This document shows positions 48,401 through 61,633 of a stretch of 64,000 nt of DNA, in pieces. This stretch comes from Takakia lepidozioides (lineage: Eukaryota > Streptophyta > Takakiopsida > Takakiales > Takakiaceae). Where the stretch lies: NCBI GenBank assembly GCA_030704615.1, contig CM060732.1:74691053-74755052 (forward strand), written 5' to 3'. Numbering within the stretch: the stretch's first letter is position 1; every line of letters starts with the position of its first letter. The position numbers were made by a program, and so were the translations under genes. Under the pieces are notes generated by a model that made no database searches, had not been told where the DNA came from, and saw only the letters and a program-made list of their open reading frames with translations.

Positions 48401-51400
48401 GTGCTCAGAGACTGACAGTGAGGCTGAGACTGATTGTGCCCACCCTGGTTCAGATGAGAACATGCAGGAAAATGAACCTTTTACCCCCAGTAGTAGGTCA
48501 ACTTTACTGGAAAGAAGAAACACGAGATCTAATGACAAGACTTTGCTAGGCAACAAGCAGCAGGACTACGCTGCAACCAGGCCTAGAGCTGAGAATGGTG
48601 GCAGCAAAGCAACGAAATCACGGACACCCCTTCACCGCAAACGCTCTCGCATTGTGGTGTCTGATGAGGAAGAAAGTGGTGATCTATTGGAGAGTGAAAG
48701 TCCCCGACATCTTTCTAAGAGAAAAGGACGAATAAAGAGTGCCACAACTGCTGGTGAGGCACCTGTACAGTTGGGTTTTCTAAGTGCAACAAAAAGGAAG
48801 GCAGGGTCTGCTGGCAAAAGAGTACCAGCCACTTTGGAGGCTCAAACATTTACTCTCAGCTCTGATGATGACGAGCCCCTTGTACTGCTGAGGAATCCAA
48901 CATGTATTGATTCAGATGTGTGTGCAGTGTTTGACTCCCCTCCTCTGTCACCCATACAGAACTGCATGGTGACTCCTAGTGATCGGCCTCCGAGTGGTGG
49001 TCAAGGCCTGCTGCACGGAACGGCAGTGCAGCAAGAGGCTGGAAAGAGCTCCAGACCCAGGAGCAAAATTGGTGTGGAGGATGCTGCATTAGCTGCTGAT
49101 TCTAATCAAGGGGAAGCTCTCCCATTGTCCAGCAAATCTACCAAGCCATTGGATCCGAGCAACTTAGGGGGCTCGTCTGGCAAGGTTGGGATATTGCCAG
49201 GCAAGTGCATGGATGTGATGAACCCACCTGACATTCCACCTGTTGCAAAGTCTGATAAACTGTTACAAGTCATGATCTTTCCTCACAACAAGACTGGGCT
49301 GCATAGTCTGCGAACTCGCGCACAGCATGAGATCTCCAAAGCATCTGCGGATGTAATAAATAGCGTGGACATTAGTAATTTGAAGGAGGACATGGCGTTA
49401 TCTCACTTGACTCCAGCTCAACGGAAACGAGACAATCCCCTTGAGTTTGTCACTCCACGTCGAGGGCTAGAAGTTGTGGAGGGCGATGTGGCAGAAGGTA
49501 ATTTAGGAATGTCTGAATGTGGAATTTTTGTGGAAGATTCTCATATTGATATCCACCAGTCAACTTCGACCAATCATGCTGCTGCTAGTTCCCACAATAT
49601 CGGTTCTCTGATGGAGTTGAACTTCCCAGAGGTGAGTTTCGTTAAAAAAAACCATCAATGTCTCTGATTTTGCAGAGCATCCTCAGCTTCATTACTACAC
49701 TCTATGGATCTTTAGTGACAAATTTCATTCTTACATATGCATATGCACACACATCTACAGAGGTAACTTCTGCTACTGAACTAGGCCTTCATCACTACTT
49801 TTCCCTCCCCTCTTTCCCATCTTCTCATCCTCCCCTCCTACCAGACCTCCTACTACCCTAATGTAGTGAGCACATTTTCTCCAGCACAAGGCTTTAGGGA
49901 CATCCAAACACCCTTCCCTTCTTTTGTTTCTTTCCTTCCTCTTTGAGCTTACCACAAATGCCATAAAAAAATTTCTCTTTCTTTGTTCTTGGGCTGCTTG
50001 CTAGGGCCCCAATCTCTCTTTGTTTCATGCTTTCTCTTGTCCCATAAGCTCTTCGAGCTTTTACGGACGTTACAAAGTTTCATTTCATTCCATCGCTTCC
50101 CTTCTTTTTTTCAGGTCAAGGTGGGGCAAGAGAGGGTGGGGTTGGAGGGGGGGGGAGGGGGCTGTCCTTGGAGAACAGTTTGTGATCTGTTACAGCTATC
50201 ATGTGCACATGCAGTGGAGGAGCAGATGACTAATTAGTGGTATGGATGTTGTGAAGGTGCCTCTGATTGTGCCGGTCAGCATTAACAATCAGACATTGCG
50301 AGTGATTCTGAGGAAGTCGGATGGTTCACGTTCAATGAGGACAATTGGTTGGCTGATGGATGAAATACTTCAGCTTTATGCCTGCGACACTTCAGCAGGT
50401 ACCAAGGTTGTATTTTAGGTAACTCAATTGAGGATAGCATCCACTTTATGTTGCAGATTGATGTTAAAGTGGGAGGTCCTCTTTACTTCACAATGAATGA
50501 TACCACACCTCATTCCACTTAGAATCATGATGACTGTCTACAGCTATGGCCATCCTTGGCTGTGAGTCATAGGATGTATCAGAAGAGGATTGATGCTAGA
50601 AAACTGTATGTAAGGCTGGAAGGTTTCTGTTAAAGGTTCTTCTCCCTACTGAAGTGAGCCTTCAGTGATGGTAGTGCATCCTTACTTTCTGCTCTTTATT
50701 TTCCCCTTAATTCTAAACCACCTTTCTCCACCATTTTCAAGAACATGTGGAGCCATCATAGCAGGAACAGTTCCAATAAGTGCTCTGTCTCCTGAACCCC
50801 ATCACCCTCATCCTCCTCTTTGGTGGCTTCTCTTCTAGTGCTGGGTGAGAGTTATTTATTCCAGGTTGAACTTTTGGCAGCACTACACTGGTAGTCGGGC
50901 CAACCTCTGCCAGTCGTCTAGAAAGTCTGCCTGCTGAAGTTCAGCTTCCTGGCTAGATGCTGTTGCCCTCCAAAACAGTTGAAGTATATGCAGGTCCTAG
51001 TAAAATTGAAAGCATCAATTTTATTCTAATATCCTGGATGTGGAAAGGAATTCCTTGTAGGCATGTTGAGGTTTGCAATTCCTTGTAACATGACTCCACT
51101 TCCAATGACCACTGAGATTGAGGGAAAGGATCTCTCAGCTAACTGAGGCAGGCATTGATGATGAGGCACAATGTATGTGGTTGCAGGTAAAAAGCCTGTC
51201 AGTTTGAGACTAGAGTTCAAAGGAGCCTTACTCAAGCCTGTCCAAATTGCTACGGAAGTCCTGCATGACATAACAGCTGAAGACAAGGTTGAAGCCATTA
51301 TCCAAGGTTTGTCAGGATTTCTCGTGTTCATCACCTGAGGTGCAGGAAACTCTCATAACCAAACAGCCGTGACTGTTTAATGCTTGATTGTTAATAAAAT

Positions 51401-54400
51401 TGCTATTTAGGTTGAGAAATGATTGTTCGCCACTCAAACGCTGAGGTGAGGGCAGAACAACTATGGATGCTATATAGATTTGACTGCAATATTCTTGTAT
51501 TGCTGTATTTGGCACAGGTTGGGTGCCCATGCCATTGGTGGAGCGGTATGAGGCTAACTGTGCTGCCGGCCGCAGTAGTATTAATTCTGCCCTGGTCACC
51601 AAGCTGAATAATCTCAAGGTAGTGTGGATAGCTCGATCCCTTGTATGATTGTCAAAAAGCCATAATAGTACACTACAATATGTCAATCAGAGCAACTGAG
51701 CAGTGCATTTATGTGCAGGGCTCCTATGAGGAGGTGGATGCATCAGGATGCAAGCTGCATGATGCTGCTGCTCAGCCCTTAATTGCTGCCTTGCATGAGA
51801 GTGATGCCGTCTCTGTTCTGGACCTGTCTCATAACTTTCTAGGTCAGCCTACTCCTGGACCTTGCGTTGCAGGTTAAGGGAGAAAGAAACTGCAGAGAGG
51901 TAATTACTCCAAGAGAGATGCAAGAAATATTGTATGGCATGCTCCATAGATGTAGCAGCCTCACAGGTCTTTTCATATCTGTCTCCAACTGTGATTGATT
52001 GAACGCAAACTAGAATGTGCAATTGACATGATTGGTTGCTGACATGCAGGCAATGGAACAGTGCATGCAATCCAGGAGATGATAGCAGCCACCAATCACA
52101 GTGATCTAGGGCTTACCTTGGATCTGCACCACAACCAGTTGGGTGCTGGCTCTCTCATGCAGGTCCATGTCTTAATTTCTAGTCTCCTTTGAGTGGACAA
52201 ATAATTTAGCTTATTTCAGTGGAACATTTAATAAAAACCTGCAATCTTCCTGTTAAGGACAAGCAAATCCCACCAAGATGGTCCTGCTGCTCTTTATTTA
52301 TCTTCTTTTCCAGAATGAAAGTAGTTGATTCAATAAAAGCTGGAGGAGTTGCTCAGGTCAGAATAGGTTGGACATTAACTTCAACCCTGTATTTTAACAG
52401 ATTTGTCGGTGTCCTGTGACACTGTCTCGGCTCGAAGTTCTTAAATTGTCAGGCAACCGCCTCACAGATGCAGCTGCCCGCCATCTGGCTGTTATTCTTG
52501 CAGAAAATAAAGGCAAGAATGCCACCTAGACAATCATAACTTCACTTGTTCCTCCTCGTTTATCAGGGATCTTATCTTTGTACAGGATATGTATTTCTGT
52601 GTAGGGTTGTATTTCTCACTGTTAGTTACATGGGGAGATCAATCTGGACATGAGAGTACTCTTAGGGTGTCAAAAAAGTTACATTGCAAGTCTTAACTTG
52701 CTCTCCATTCAGTTTAGTAGATCTATGGTGGTTGGTACTTCATTGTAAATATCTCCTGTTTGTAGGGCAGGTTGTGATCTGTTAAGTGTTTGAACTGCAA
52801 GTTTAAGATTAAGCATGACATGGTGGGACCTGTGGGGAGTTGGTGGCTCAGCCTTGGCAACCTTGGAAGTGGAAGCATGTGGACTTACGACACGCACCAT
52901 ACAGCAAATTGGTAGCTCCCTGCAGCCTGGGTCTGCTCTTGTCAAACTTTCAATTGGTAAGTTGTTTGATCACTTGGTCAACTCCAGGTTCACATCCACT
53001 TATTACGTTAATGCTGAAGGAAGTAAACTCAACAAGCTTATTGAGTAGTCTGATGCTATGCAGGTGAGAACAATCCTATCGCAGGCAATGCAATGGCTCT
53101 CCTACTTCAGAAGCTTTCCACCCTTAGTAGGTATGAAGCAGTCTCACCTGTTTGTCAGAAATGATCTCATGTTCCTTGTATTTGGGGTTGACTTTAATTT
53201 CCATTGCTTTCCAGCTTCACTGAACTTGACATACGAAGGGTGGAGCTTGATCAAAAAGGAGTGGTGGCCATAACAACTCTCCTGCGCACATCATCAAGTA
53301 TATCTGTAATGAATATGGCAGGATGCGACATTCAGAATGTAAAAATTCTTGTCTTTAACTTTTGTTGCTTGTTGTTGTCTCATTCCAATAAAGAGAAGGG
53401 GATTGATGACAAGTGAGAGTTAGTGAAGGGATAGATGGATGTGATACTATCGCTGAATTTTTCTTGCAATCAGCTAGACCTCCATCATAAGACATTTTCT
53501 GTGTCTCATCCTTCTCAATAATGACAAGGACTAAAATAGTTGGAGGGCGTTTGCTATGCAGCACAATGCACAGGTCATGTGCCAAGGCATGGATGGTCCC
53601 TCTTTGCAGCTTTCAAAGCTGGACCTGTCACAGTGTGGCTTTAGCCTGGAGCCAGCTGTAAAGTTATGCGCACAGGTCATGGCAACCCAAGGTCTTGCCT
53701 TTCTCAATCTCAGCAACAACGATCTCAACCAGCAGGTTCCTATCCGCCCCTTTTTTTTGTCAGCCAGGTTATCCTTGGAATCTGCTGTGGTAGTTGTTGC
53801 TAAAGCCCCTGGAGCTGTATGGGTTTGGAAGTCTCTGTGAAGGTGGCTAACACAGCTTTTTGTGAATGTAGGCTGCGGAAGTGCTTGCACTGACACTTGC
53901 CAAAGGAGGATGCCGCTTGAAGTCCCTCTTTTTAAACAACTGTAAACTTGGGCACAGTGGTGTTCTCACTATCCTGAGTCCCCTTCAAGGCTTGTTCTGC
54001 ACCCTTCACCAAAAGCTAGCATTGAACTGTTGCATTGGTAGCCCTGATGAATGACTTTTTTGCTGTGTGATTTCATTAAAATTTCCTCCATGGGATTTGC
54101 AGGGAATTCCTTGCTCTGGGAGCTCCATATGGCTGGAAACTTTAGACCTGAACCGCAGGAAAGCCTGCTCAGGGCAGCGGCGTTGCCTCAAATAGATCAC
54201 AGACGACCTGCAGACAGTAGCAACATAAGTTACAAGCAACAGCAAGGGCATCCACTCAACCATGCTGGTGCAGCCAGTGCGCTGTCTTCCGAGCTTGCCA
54301 GTGTGGAAGATGTGGACAAGAGGAGGTGTGCAGTGCCTGTGCCCAAAGCCACCGTCGATAACGGTGCAGGGTCCTCCATGAGTCATGATAAGCATTCCAC

Positions 54401-54884
54401 TGCTAACTGTGATACTGCAACTCAGAATTTCGAACATGAGTCTGGCAGACACGGAGACAAGCCTCTTGAATTGAAGCAGAGCAGTCTTGAAGTTTGTGAC
54501 CACAACAGCAGCGACAGAACCTGTACCCAAGACAATGACAGGCAGGATGTGTTTCGAGGGCTGCAACAGAATCTCGAGAGTCAGCCTGCAGAGGTTATTA
54601 GTGAAGTCGGTACAGGAGTTTGCACTATAAATGCCAATGACATAGTCTCAAGACTTGACGACCCAACCATGCAGGAACTAGTGGCAAGTATTTTACGGGC
54701 ACAAGGCCTTCGCTGCCTGGATCTGAGTGACAATGGTTTCACTTCTAAGGATTTGCAGCAGTTGAGTGTGGCCTGGGGCGCTCGTCTAACTGGAATCACT
54801 TCACAACAACAAATAACAGCTCACTTGTTCGTGCCGGATGGCAGGCGTTGCTCTGCCTATGCCACTTGTTGTTCTAACCACTAG
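45409..54884 (+). CDS. TSK: TONSOKU (TSK/BRU1/MGO3), TPR-LRR chromatin protein
   Basis: Eighteen exons: 45409-45708, 45790-46590, 47163-47339, 47425-47516, 48067-48165, 48326-49631, 50257-50398, 51187-51306, 51518-51618, 51719-51842, 52050-52162, 52401-52512, 52852-52956, 53064-53130, 53215-53338, 53562-53735, 53872-53989, 54103-54884. Phases agree; 1618 aa. Exons 1-5 form the N-terminal TPR array ([60 protein letters not shown]). Exon 6 is long, acidic and serine-rich, with [15 protein letters not shown]. The C-terminal exons form LRRs ([60 protein letters not shown]), with the conserved end [16 protein letters not shown]. Plant TONSOKU binds new histone H4/H3.1 and helps repair broken replication forks. 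The exon 7 acceptor (50257) is the least certain. Introns after exons 12 and 17 appear to use GC donors. Confidence 0.93.
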
Positions 54885-55939
54885 CCATGCTGTAGGGCAC
54901 GGTAGAAATGCCTGATCACAGTTAAGTTAGCAGCTAGCTGACCTCCCTAACAAAGTTGGTGTGTTCTCTTCTCCTTGTTCTCATATCTTCAAATGAGCTT
55001 GCAAAATGCAGCCAGCCCAAACTGGTCGACCAAACCTCCAAAAGGTTTGGGAATAATTTCCTGGACTATTGGCAGGAGAACAATGTTGTCTCTTCATCCT
55101 ACATCCACACTTAATGTTTCCACACTCCCCCATACCGTTCTTGTGTATCGGCAGTTGTGTCATCAACAATGTCTTGCCTACAGAAAGGTGCCCACTGCCC
55201 ACCTTCTCTTATCAATTTTGCTACCTTACTCGTGTACACACTGAACTACTATCAAAATCGACCAAGTTACTTTTGAAATGGACGTTACTTTGAAAGTGTG
55301 CATTTTCTCCCCACTCTCATGAAACGACCTGATTTGCATTCATTCAGAATGTTGCTTTCAAGCTAAATGTATCAAAATACTTCAATCTTTTATTTTTGGA
55401 ATCATGCTTTCAAGTTACATATATATATGGCCTTTCTTCTCTTTAATAGTGCATATATGTGGTCTGATGCATAACATGAGCTGATTGTTGTTCAAGGGGC
55501 CAATTGAGGCTCCACTATTCACTGAAGTCGAAGTTGATGAGAAAATCAGATCAGTTTACTTTCATACAATTCCCTGTAGCATTGAGCCATGGTTGATCAC
55601 CTGTTGCCATGCACACAAGTCAAAATTCATGTACAAGACATGTCCAATCCTCTCCCTCCTGGGTATAACTGCCTCGGCATGAGATGTCCTATCAGTATGA
55701 TGGCAACCCAGTATTTGCATGATCAAGCAAGTCACATTCACAATTGCCCTTTCAAGTGATGGTCATCACTGCCATGGGTGTGCCCAAGAACAATCAAATG
55801 CGCAGAGGCGAGCGTACAAGCCTCTACCCTGTTTAATGAGATCTTAACCCTTCAGTGTACAAGCTGCCATACATACGACACGTCCTCAACCTTCATTGTT
55901 TACAGAGAAGAAAAGAACCTCAGGGGAAGACAAAACTTC
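54885..55939. other. spacer between convergent TONSOKU and PPR genes
   Basis: 1.05 kb holding both 3' untranslated regions. A (TA)n-like patch lies at 55418-55430. No further feature recognised. Confidence 0.5.
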
Positions 55940-58900
55940 CTAAGAAATGGTACCAAGATATTCCAAAACCTCCTGCTTTTGCTCACTACTTTGGCAAGCC
56001 TCCATGAGGGCAGTCCTGGATTTTTGATCAGCAGTGCAGCCAGCGGCAAGCATCTCCTTAAAATACGTGAAGGCAGAATCAAATTTGGCCTCTTGGCCAA
56101 AGTTGCGCACCAGGACAGTGTAGATGGTCTGATTGGGCTTAATGCCAGCACCCTGCATCCTCCTAAAGGTGCGCAGCAGTGCCTCTGTATTTCGCACACT
56201 CGCATAGCCTAACATCAGGGTGCCAAAGGTCACCACATTTGGCTGTATTCCTTCCTTCTTCATTCTCAAAAGTAGTTTCTCTGCCTTCGCCATATCTCCC
56301 ACATTTACGTATGCAGCCATTAGGGTTGTATACGAGTGTATATCTGGCCGACACCTGCTTTGCACAGGGGCATTTTCACATCAAAAAACGCTGAACCTCA
56401 AAAGTTTTATGTTGTTCAAGCATCACCTGTCCCCAAAGAAATAACCACAAAAGGATTGACAGTGACACATGTGAAATACCTGTCCTTAGCCATCTTCTTG
56501 AAGACAGTCTCCGCCCCCTCTAATTCTTTGGCTTTTGCATATGCATCCAGCAGAGCATTGTAGGTTATCCTTGTAGGCCTACAGGCAAATTAGCATATTG
56601 CACATCAGAAGGGCTGGCGCAGGAATTCATGATGAACTAGAATGTGGATATGGTCTCCTGTAGTCAAGGGAACAGATGATCTCAGATCCTTCAAATAAAT
56701 CACAAAAGCACCACACATTAAAGTCTCCCAAAAGTGTTCACCTAACAGCTGAACACACCCCTGGAACAAGGATTAGTGGAAAGACAGCCCATTAAAATTG
56801 GAATGAAGGAACTGAGACAACTGTTTCACCTGATTCCAGAAGCAACCATCTCCCGAAACACAGCCTGTGCCTCCTCGACTCGCCTAGACTTGGAATACAC
56901 GTTGATCAAGGCGGTATATGTGACAACGTCAGGCTTGATGCTGGCAAGCTGCATCTGAGAGCAGGGGCAGAGCGACCTGTCAGATTACCATCAACCTTTA
57001 TCAGCTTCCTATGCCCCCCACGCTTATTATCTCTGTGTTGAACCGCTTTCCGGCAAGTGATGAATCGCCAATAAGCGATTCAAACGACCCTCACCATCTC
57101 TAAGTGTCAGGGAAATATGATTAAAAAGTGTGAACGTACAGATAAAAGATCTGGCACTCTATCACCCAAGCCTATGGCAAGCCGACCCTCCGCAGAAAAT
57201 AATTACGACTGCGGCACTAGACAGTGTAACTGCCAAGGCCAAGTCAACGCGTCTGCTGGAGAGGCTGAATAGGTCAGCAGTTTCCTAGCAGTTCTGAATT
57301 GGTTGATGGCTATTATCATGTTCAATAGCTGGATGCCTAAGGAGAATATTGTTATCATTAGCTCAGCCATATTAGCTCAGCCATTATCATTAGCTCAACC
57401 AAATCCTGTTGGGTGAGTTCTCACTCACCTATGTGCAAATAGAAAAGGAAAAGATTCCCTTCCACAATCCCATGCACTACGAATATAGATAACTCAATCA
57501 TCATTGCCCCTGCCATTACCAGTCCACATAGCAGAGTCCCAGATCCTGTAATGCTAATACTATCCCATTTTCCATCTTGTTGACTCTTCAGAAAGCATAT
57601 TCCATCCTATTGAACCAAATACAAGCATTTGAAGTCTCCCTTCTACAGACTGAGATGGTTCCACTTGGAGTACCTGACGTAGGACTGCCTCAGCATCGGG
57701 AACACTCTTCTGGGAAGACATTAAGCTGTTGAAAGTGACAGATGATGGAAGCAGCCCCAAACCCTTCATTTCACGAAGCAGAGCCTGTGCTTCCGCCACC
57801 TTCCCTGACTTCCCATATGAATGGATCATGTAATTGTACAACCTTTCATCTGGTTTCAATGTATCCCCTTGGGTCATGCTTGTAAATATCCTGCCAGCTT
57901 CCTCAGATTTTCCACCCTGCAAACACAAGTGGATGCTTTGTTAACATCATGCATGTCATAGCACAACATTGAAGGAGTTCTGAAACAACACCAGACAAAA
58001 ATCTGCTCCAATGGCTTCAAGGGGGTTAGGATTATATTCTAACACCATATTCTAGCACCAAGAACTCCGCAAGCTTTCTAACATAGATCACAGGAATACC
58101 TCGTGCAACAGCCTAATATATGTTTGATATGTGGCTAAGGTTGGTGCTGGGCCTGATTCAAGCATTTGTTTGAAGATAGATTCAGCCTTGTCATACAAGC
58201 CCTTTTGAGCATATGCCTCAATCAGGGACGTGTGAGGTGCCACTGTGGGTGCCACCCCTGCATCACGCATCTGCGATAACACAATCTCTGCTTTCTCTGG
58301 CTCACCCTGCTTTCCATAAGCTGCAACCAGTAGATTCTGGTCCTCGAGACCAAACTTCCACCACTCTTGCTCCCTTAACCACTCGAGTACCTGCAATAAG
58401 TACCCAATAGGTTTGAAGCAGTTCAATACAACATAACTAAGGTCCTTACAACTCACTCTAGAAAACCCATCTATTGCTCTAAAGACTGGATGACTGGAAT
58501 AATCAAGACCAAACAAAATAACAACATGCCCAAGAGCATAAGTCCATGATACTCTGACTTAAGCTATCTGGTGCGCCCCCACCCCGCCACAAGCTGCACA
58601 TCCTTTAACCTCCAATACCCCTTATAAGCTGTTGTCTACCGACAGACATGTTACTCACATCAATCACTGTTGCCCACAACTGAAGCTGCTTAAGCCGCAC
58701 AAGAGTGCCCACAACAGTCTTCTTGGACAGTTTGCCTGCCTCCCTGTGACTACTCAAAACTGCAATTGCGGATCCTGCCGCTGCAATTTCCTTCATCATC
58801 TTCTCCCATCGGAGCTGACTTTTAGATTCTCTAATACTGGACTCTTCCAGCTGCTTCACCCTTTTTGGTACAATGGCAACCGAGGCCTTCAATTCTGCCA

Positions 58901-59302
58901 TTCCTCGCAAACTTTGTTCTGGTGGGGCTTCGTTCAGTAGGAGAGCCCGCATGAGCAGCCGTTTAGAGATAAAAATAGGGGTGTCCCTAACACCCTTTGA
59001 TTGCTGCTTCCAGCTGGATTCCAGTGGTTGATGGCCATATAACCTGCATGGATGACAGATACTCAAAACAACATTATACTACTCCTTGCTATTGACAGAT
59101 GAAGTCCAGAAGAAGGTGAAATTGCCGTCCAAATTCACGAGCAATAACCAACAAATACAAATTTTCAGGCAAATCGAGAACGGTTAGATATCAGAAGTGG
59201 CAGAGCTACGAGTAAATACTTGGACTCATCCTAAATGTGCATAGAGGCACGTACACACCTTGTCTGAGGACAACATAAGTGCAGAAGTTGAAGTGTGGCC
59301 AT
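55940..59302 (-). CDS. P-type PPR protein, organelle-targeted (At3g59040-like)
   Basis: Seven exons with consistent phases, 533 aa: 59302-59259, 59043-58659, 58390-58100, 57916-57674, 56954-56830, 56578-56480, 56354-55940. The N-terminus (MATLQLLHLCCPQTRLYGHQ) is uncharged or basic with no acid, as in a plastid or mitochondrial transit peptide. A conserved non-PPR block (MMKEIAAAGSAIAVLSSHRE, GTLVRLKQLQLWATVIDVLE, WLREQEWW) precedes about nine PPR motifs, such as EDQNLLVAAYGKQGEPEKAE, VVTYTALINVYSKSRRVEEA, ITYNALLDAYAKAKELEGAE and HSYTTLMAAYVNVGDMAKAE. Many PPR motifs are cut by introns, unusual since most PPR genes lack introns; the At3g59040 subfamily is an exception. It should bind organelle RNA sequence-specifically; the target is unknown. 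Non-coding upstream exons are possible. Confidence 0.92.
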
Positions 59303-61633
59303 CTTTCTCCCCTACTGCATAAAGAGACAACAGTGGTCAAAGAATATACTTTGAGGCGATCTTAGTCGGCATACCGAATCATTAACCCTGAGTCAGACAG
59401 GTTTTCTAGAAAGCACAGACCATCCCAGACAACGAATCTAAGAGCTGGACGAAAAAAGTGCAAGGGCGCTATAGTTGCAAGCCGATGCTAGCGGAGCTAA
59501 GATTTTAGCAACTAAACATCAATTATCAACCATCACAATCAAAACCCACGACACTGTGAAACGAGACAAACAGGCTGGCACCAATCCAAGGACATTGTAC
59601 ATGCAATCAAAGCGTTCAATCTTTAAGCTACATTCAGTTCTATAACCCCTGGAGAGCATCACTCCGCCGGACACAGAGAAGATGAGCTCATTCCAGCACC
59701 CGAGCTCTCTTTCCGCGGAGCACCTTGGTGTTGAGCTGAGAAACGACTGCGGGCTGCAGGAAATGGACAAATAACTCCAACAAACAGAAACCAACTTGAA
59801 ACGCGTGATCTTACCTGGTATGCACCCTCTCCGAAGCCTGCGGAATTGAATCTGCAGCGGCACTGCGCTGCGCTACACACCCACCGACGCCGAGCGCAGA
59901 TCAGGCCAGCACGTCACAAGTCACAACTTCACAACGTCAGCTCCTCAGCCCTAAAACTAACCCTAAACTACCTTTTCGAAAACAAATTATTTTGTTTTTA
60001 ACCCTGTTCATCAAATTAAAGAGAGGAAAGAATATAAGCAGCCGCTCCCAGGTTTCCTTTAAATAATAATAATAATAATTACTCTTGTAGACTGGTTTCA
60101 ATTCTTTTTCTTTTTTCCTATCTCAAAAACTTTTATTTTTAAAAAAAAGTGTTTTTTACTGGCAGTTAAACAAACTTTACTTTACTTTTACTTGCTTTAT
60201 GTTATTTACCGTATGTAATTGCTCATTCTAATAGGCATGACTCAGGCACACCAATGACTGTATTGGGACCCCAAAAAAAAAAAAAAAAAAACTAAAATTC
60301 AACCTTCATACTCTTTAAGTTCATCAGCCATCCATACACAATGTGTGCAGAGTTGGAAGCCATGTAATAAAAATCTGCTTGAAGTTTTTTTATTTTGTCT
60401 GTTAAAACACATGGTGAGTCCGGGCAGCCGGCCCCTACATAGTTTATAGAACCTCACCGGACCGCAACTTGTGCAGGTTAAAATCGCTATCATCAACGCT
60501 GCGCAACTCAGACGCAGCCCCTAATTAGAAAGTTGATCGCACAATAGCAGCTAAACCGCATGTTCGCTCCTTGAGGAGTGGTGGCCTGATCGGCCTCATG
60601 CGTTACTTTCCTCTCCTCAGTAACAGTGAAAGTGTCACTTTTTTTGGCAGACCTACCAAACCTTGCTTTAGACGCTATAATAACGACCTCGGAGCATCGG
60701 AGAGATAAGACACAAAAACCATGCCCCAACGGTGCACATTACAATCCACATGGATGAACCATACAAACTTATTCCTACCTACCAGATGCACAAGCCCCCC
60801 AAATTTGGGGAGATTCCACCGTGTAGTTTGGGAGATTATAACATTTGAAGATGGTGCATTTTTTGGAAAATAGGAAAATAAAATAAAATAAAATAAAATA
60901 AATCATATTTGACCAAGCAAAAAATCCATGATCCCAAATTTTCCTGGGAGAAAAAGTGCTATATTCTAGTGAAGTGCAGAAACCCAAACCCTCACACCAA
61001 ATTTCACCCCAATCTGCCAAAATGAAGGAGGGGGTGCTTTGTATGTGACTGGAATGGGGGTCCAAAAAGAGAATTTGCAGAGGAAATGTTAGAGGTCCCA
61101 TTAGGAATTCCAATGGTCAGTACCTCATACTATGCCAAGAACTACACAAGCCTGCCCAAGAGTTTCCCAAAAATTCCCTAAATTCCATTTGGATGTGGGA
61201 TTTTGTGAAATTTTCCGGTCAGGCAATCGCTGGCCGGAATTTTGACTGAATCCGGCGACGTTTTCCGGGTCACGTCGACGTTTCCCAATATTTGCCAGGG
61301 CCAGCTCATTTGAGCCGTCCCGGTGTTCCTCGGCATTTTGGGGAGGGCCTCATAAGCACCCGACTCCAATTGTCGGGTTCCTTCTTCGAGGACTCGTCAA
61401 CTACCACCAAACACGGTGAAAACAGCAGACAGGGGACAAGCACAACAAGCAAGCTTACACATTGAACTGAGGGGGAGTCGAACCCCCCGATCTGTCCTCA
61501 TATGCAGACAATTCCCCCCCGCACCCCCCACCCAACACACACACACACACCCACTGATCTATCCGCCATGTCGTGAGGCCAGCGTAGCAGCATCAAACAC
61601 CTGTAGATGCGGTTCCCACCTACACCTACACAC
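59303..61633. other. intergenic region with simple repeats
   Basis: 2.3 kb without a recognisable gene. It holds the PPR promoter, an AT-rich tract with (AAT)n at 60064-60079, a 19-bp poly-A at 60273-60291, an (AAAAT)n run at about 60877-60902, and near the right end (61470-61570) a box A/box B-like arrangement described under findings. Confidence 0.5.
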
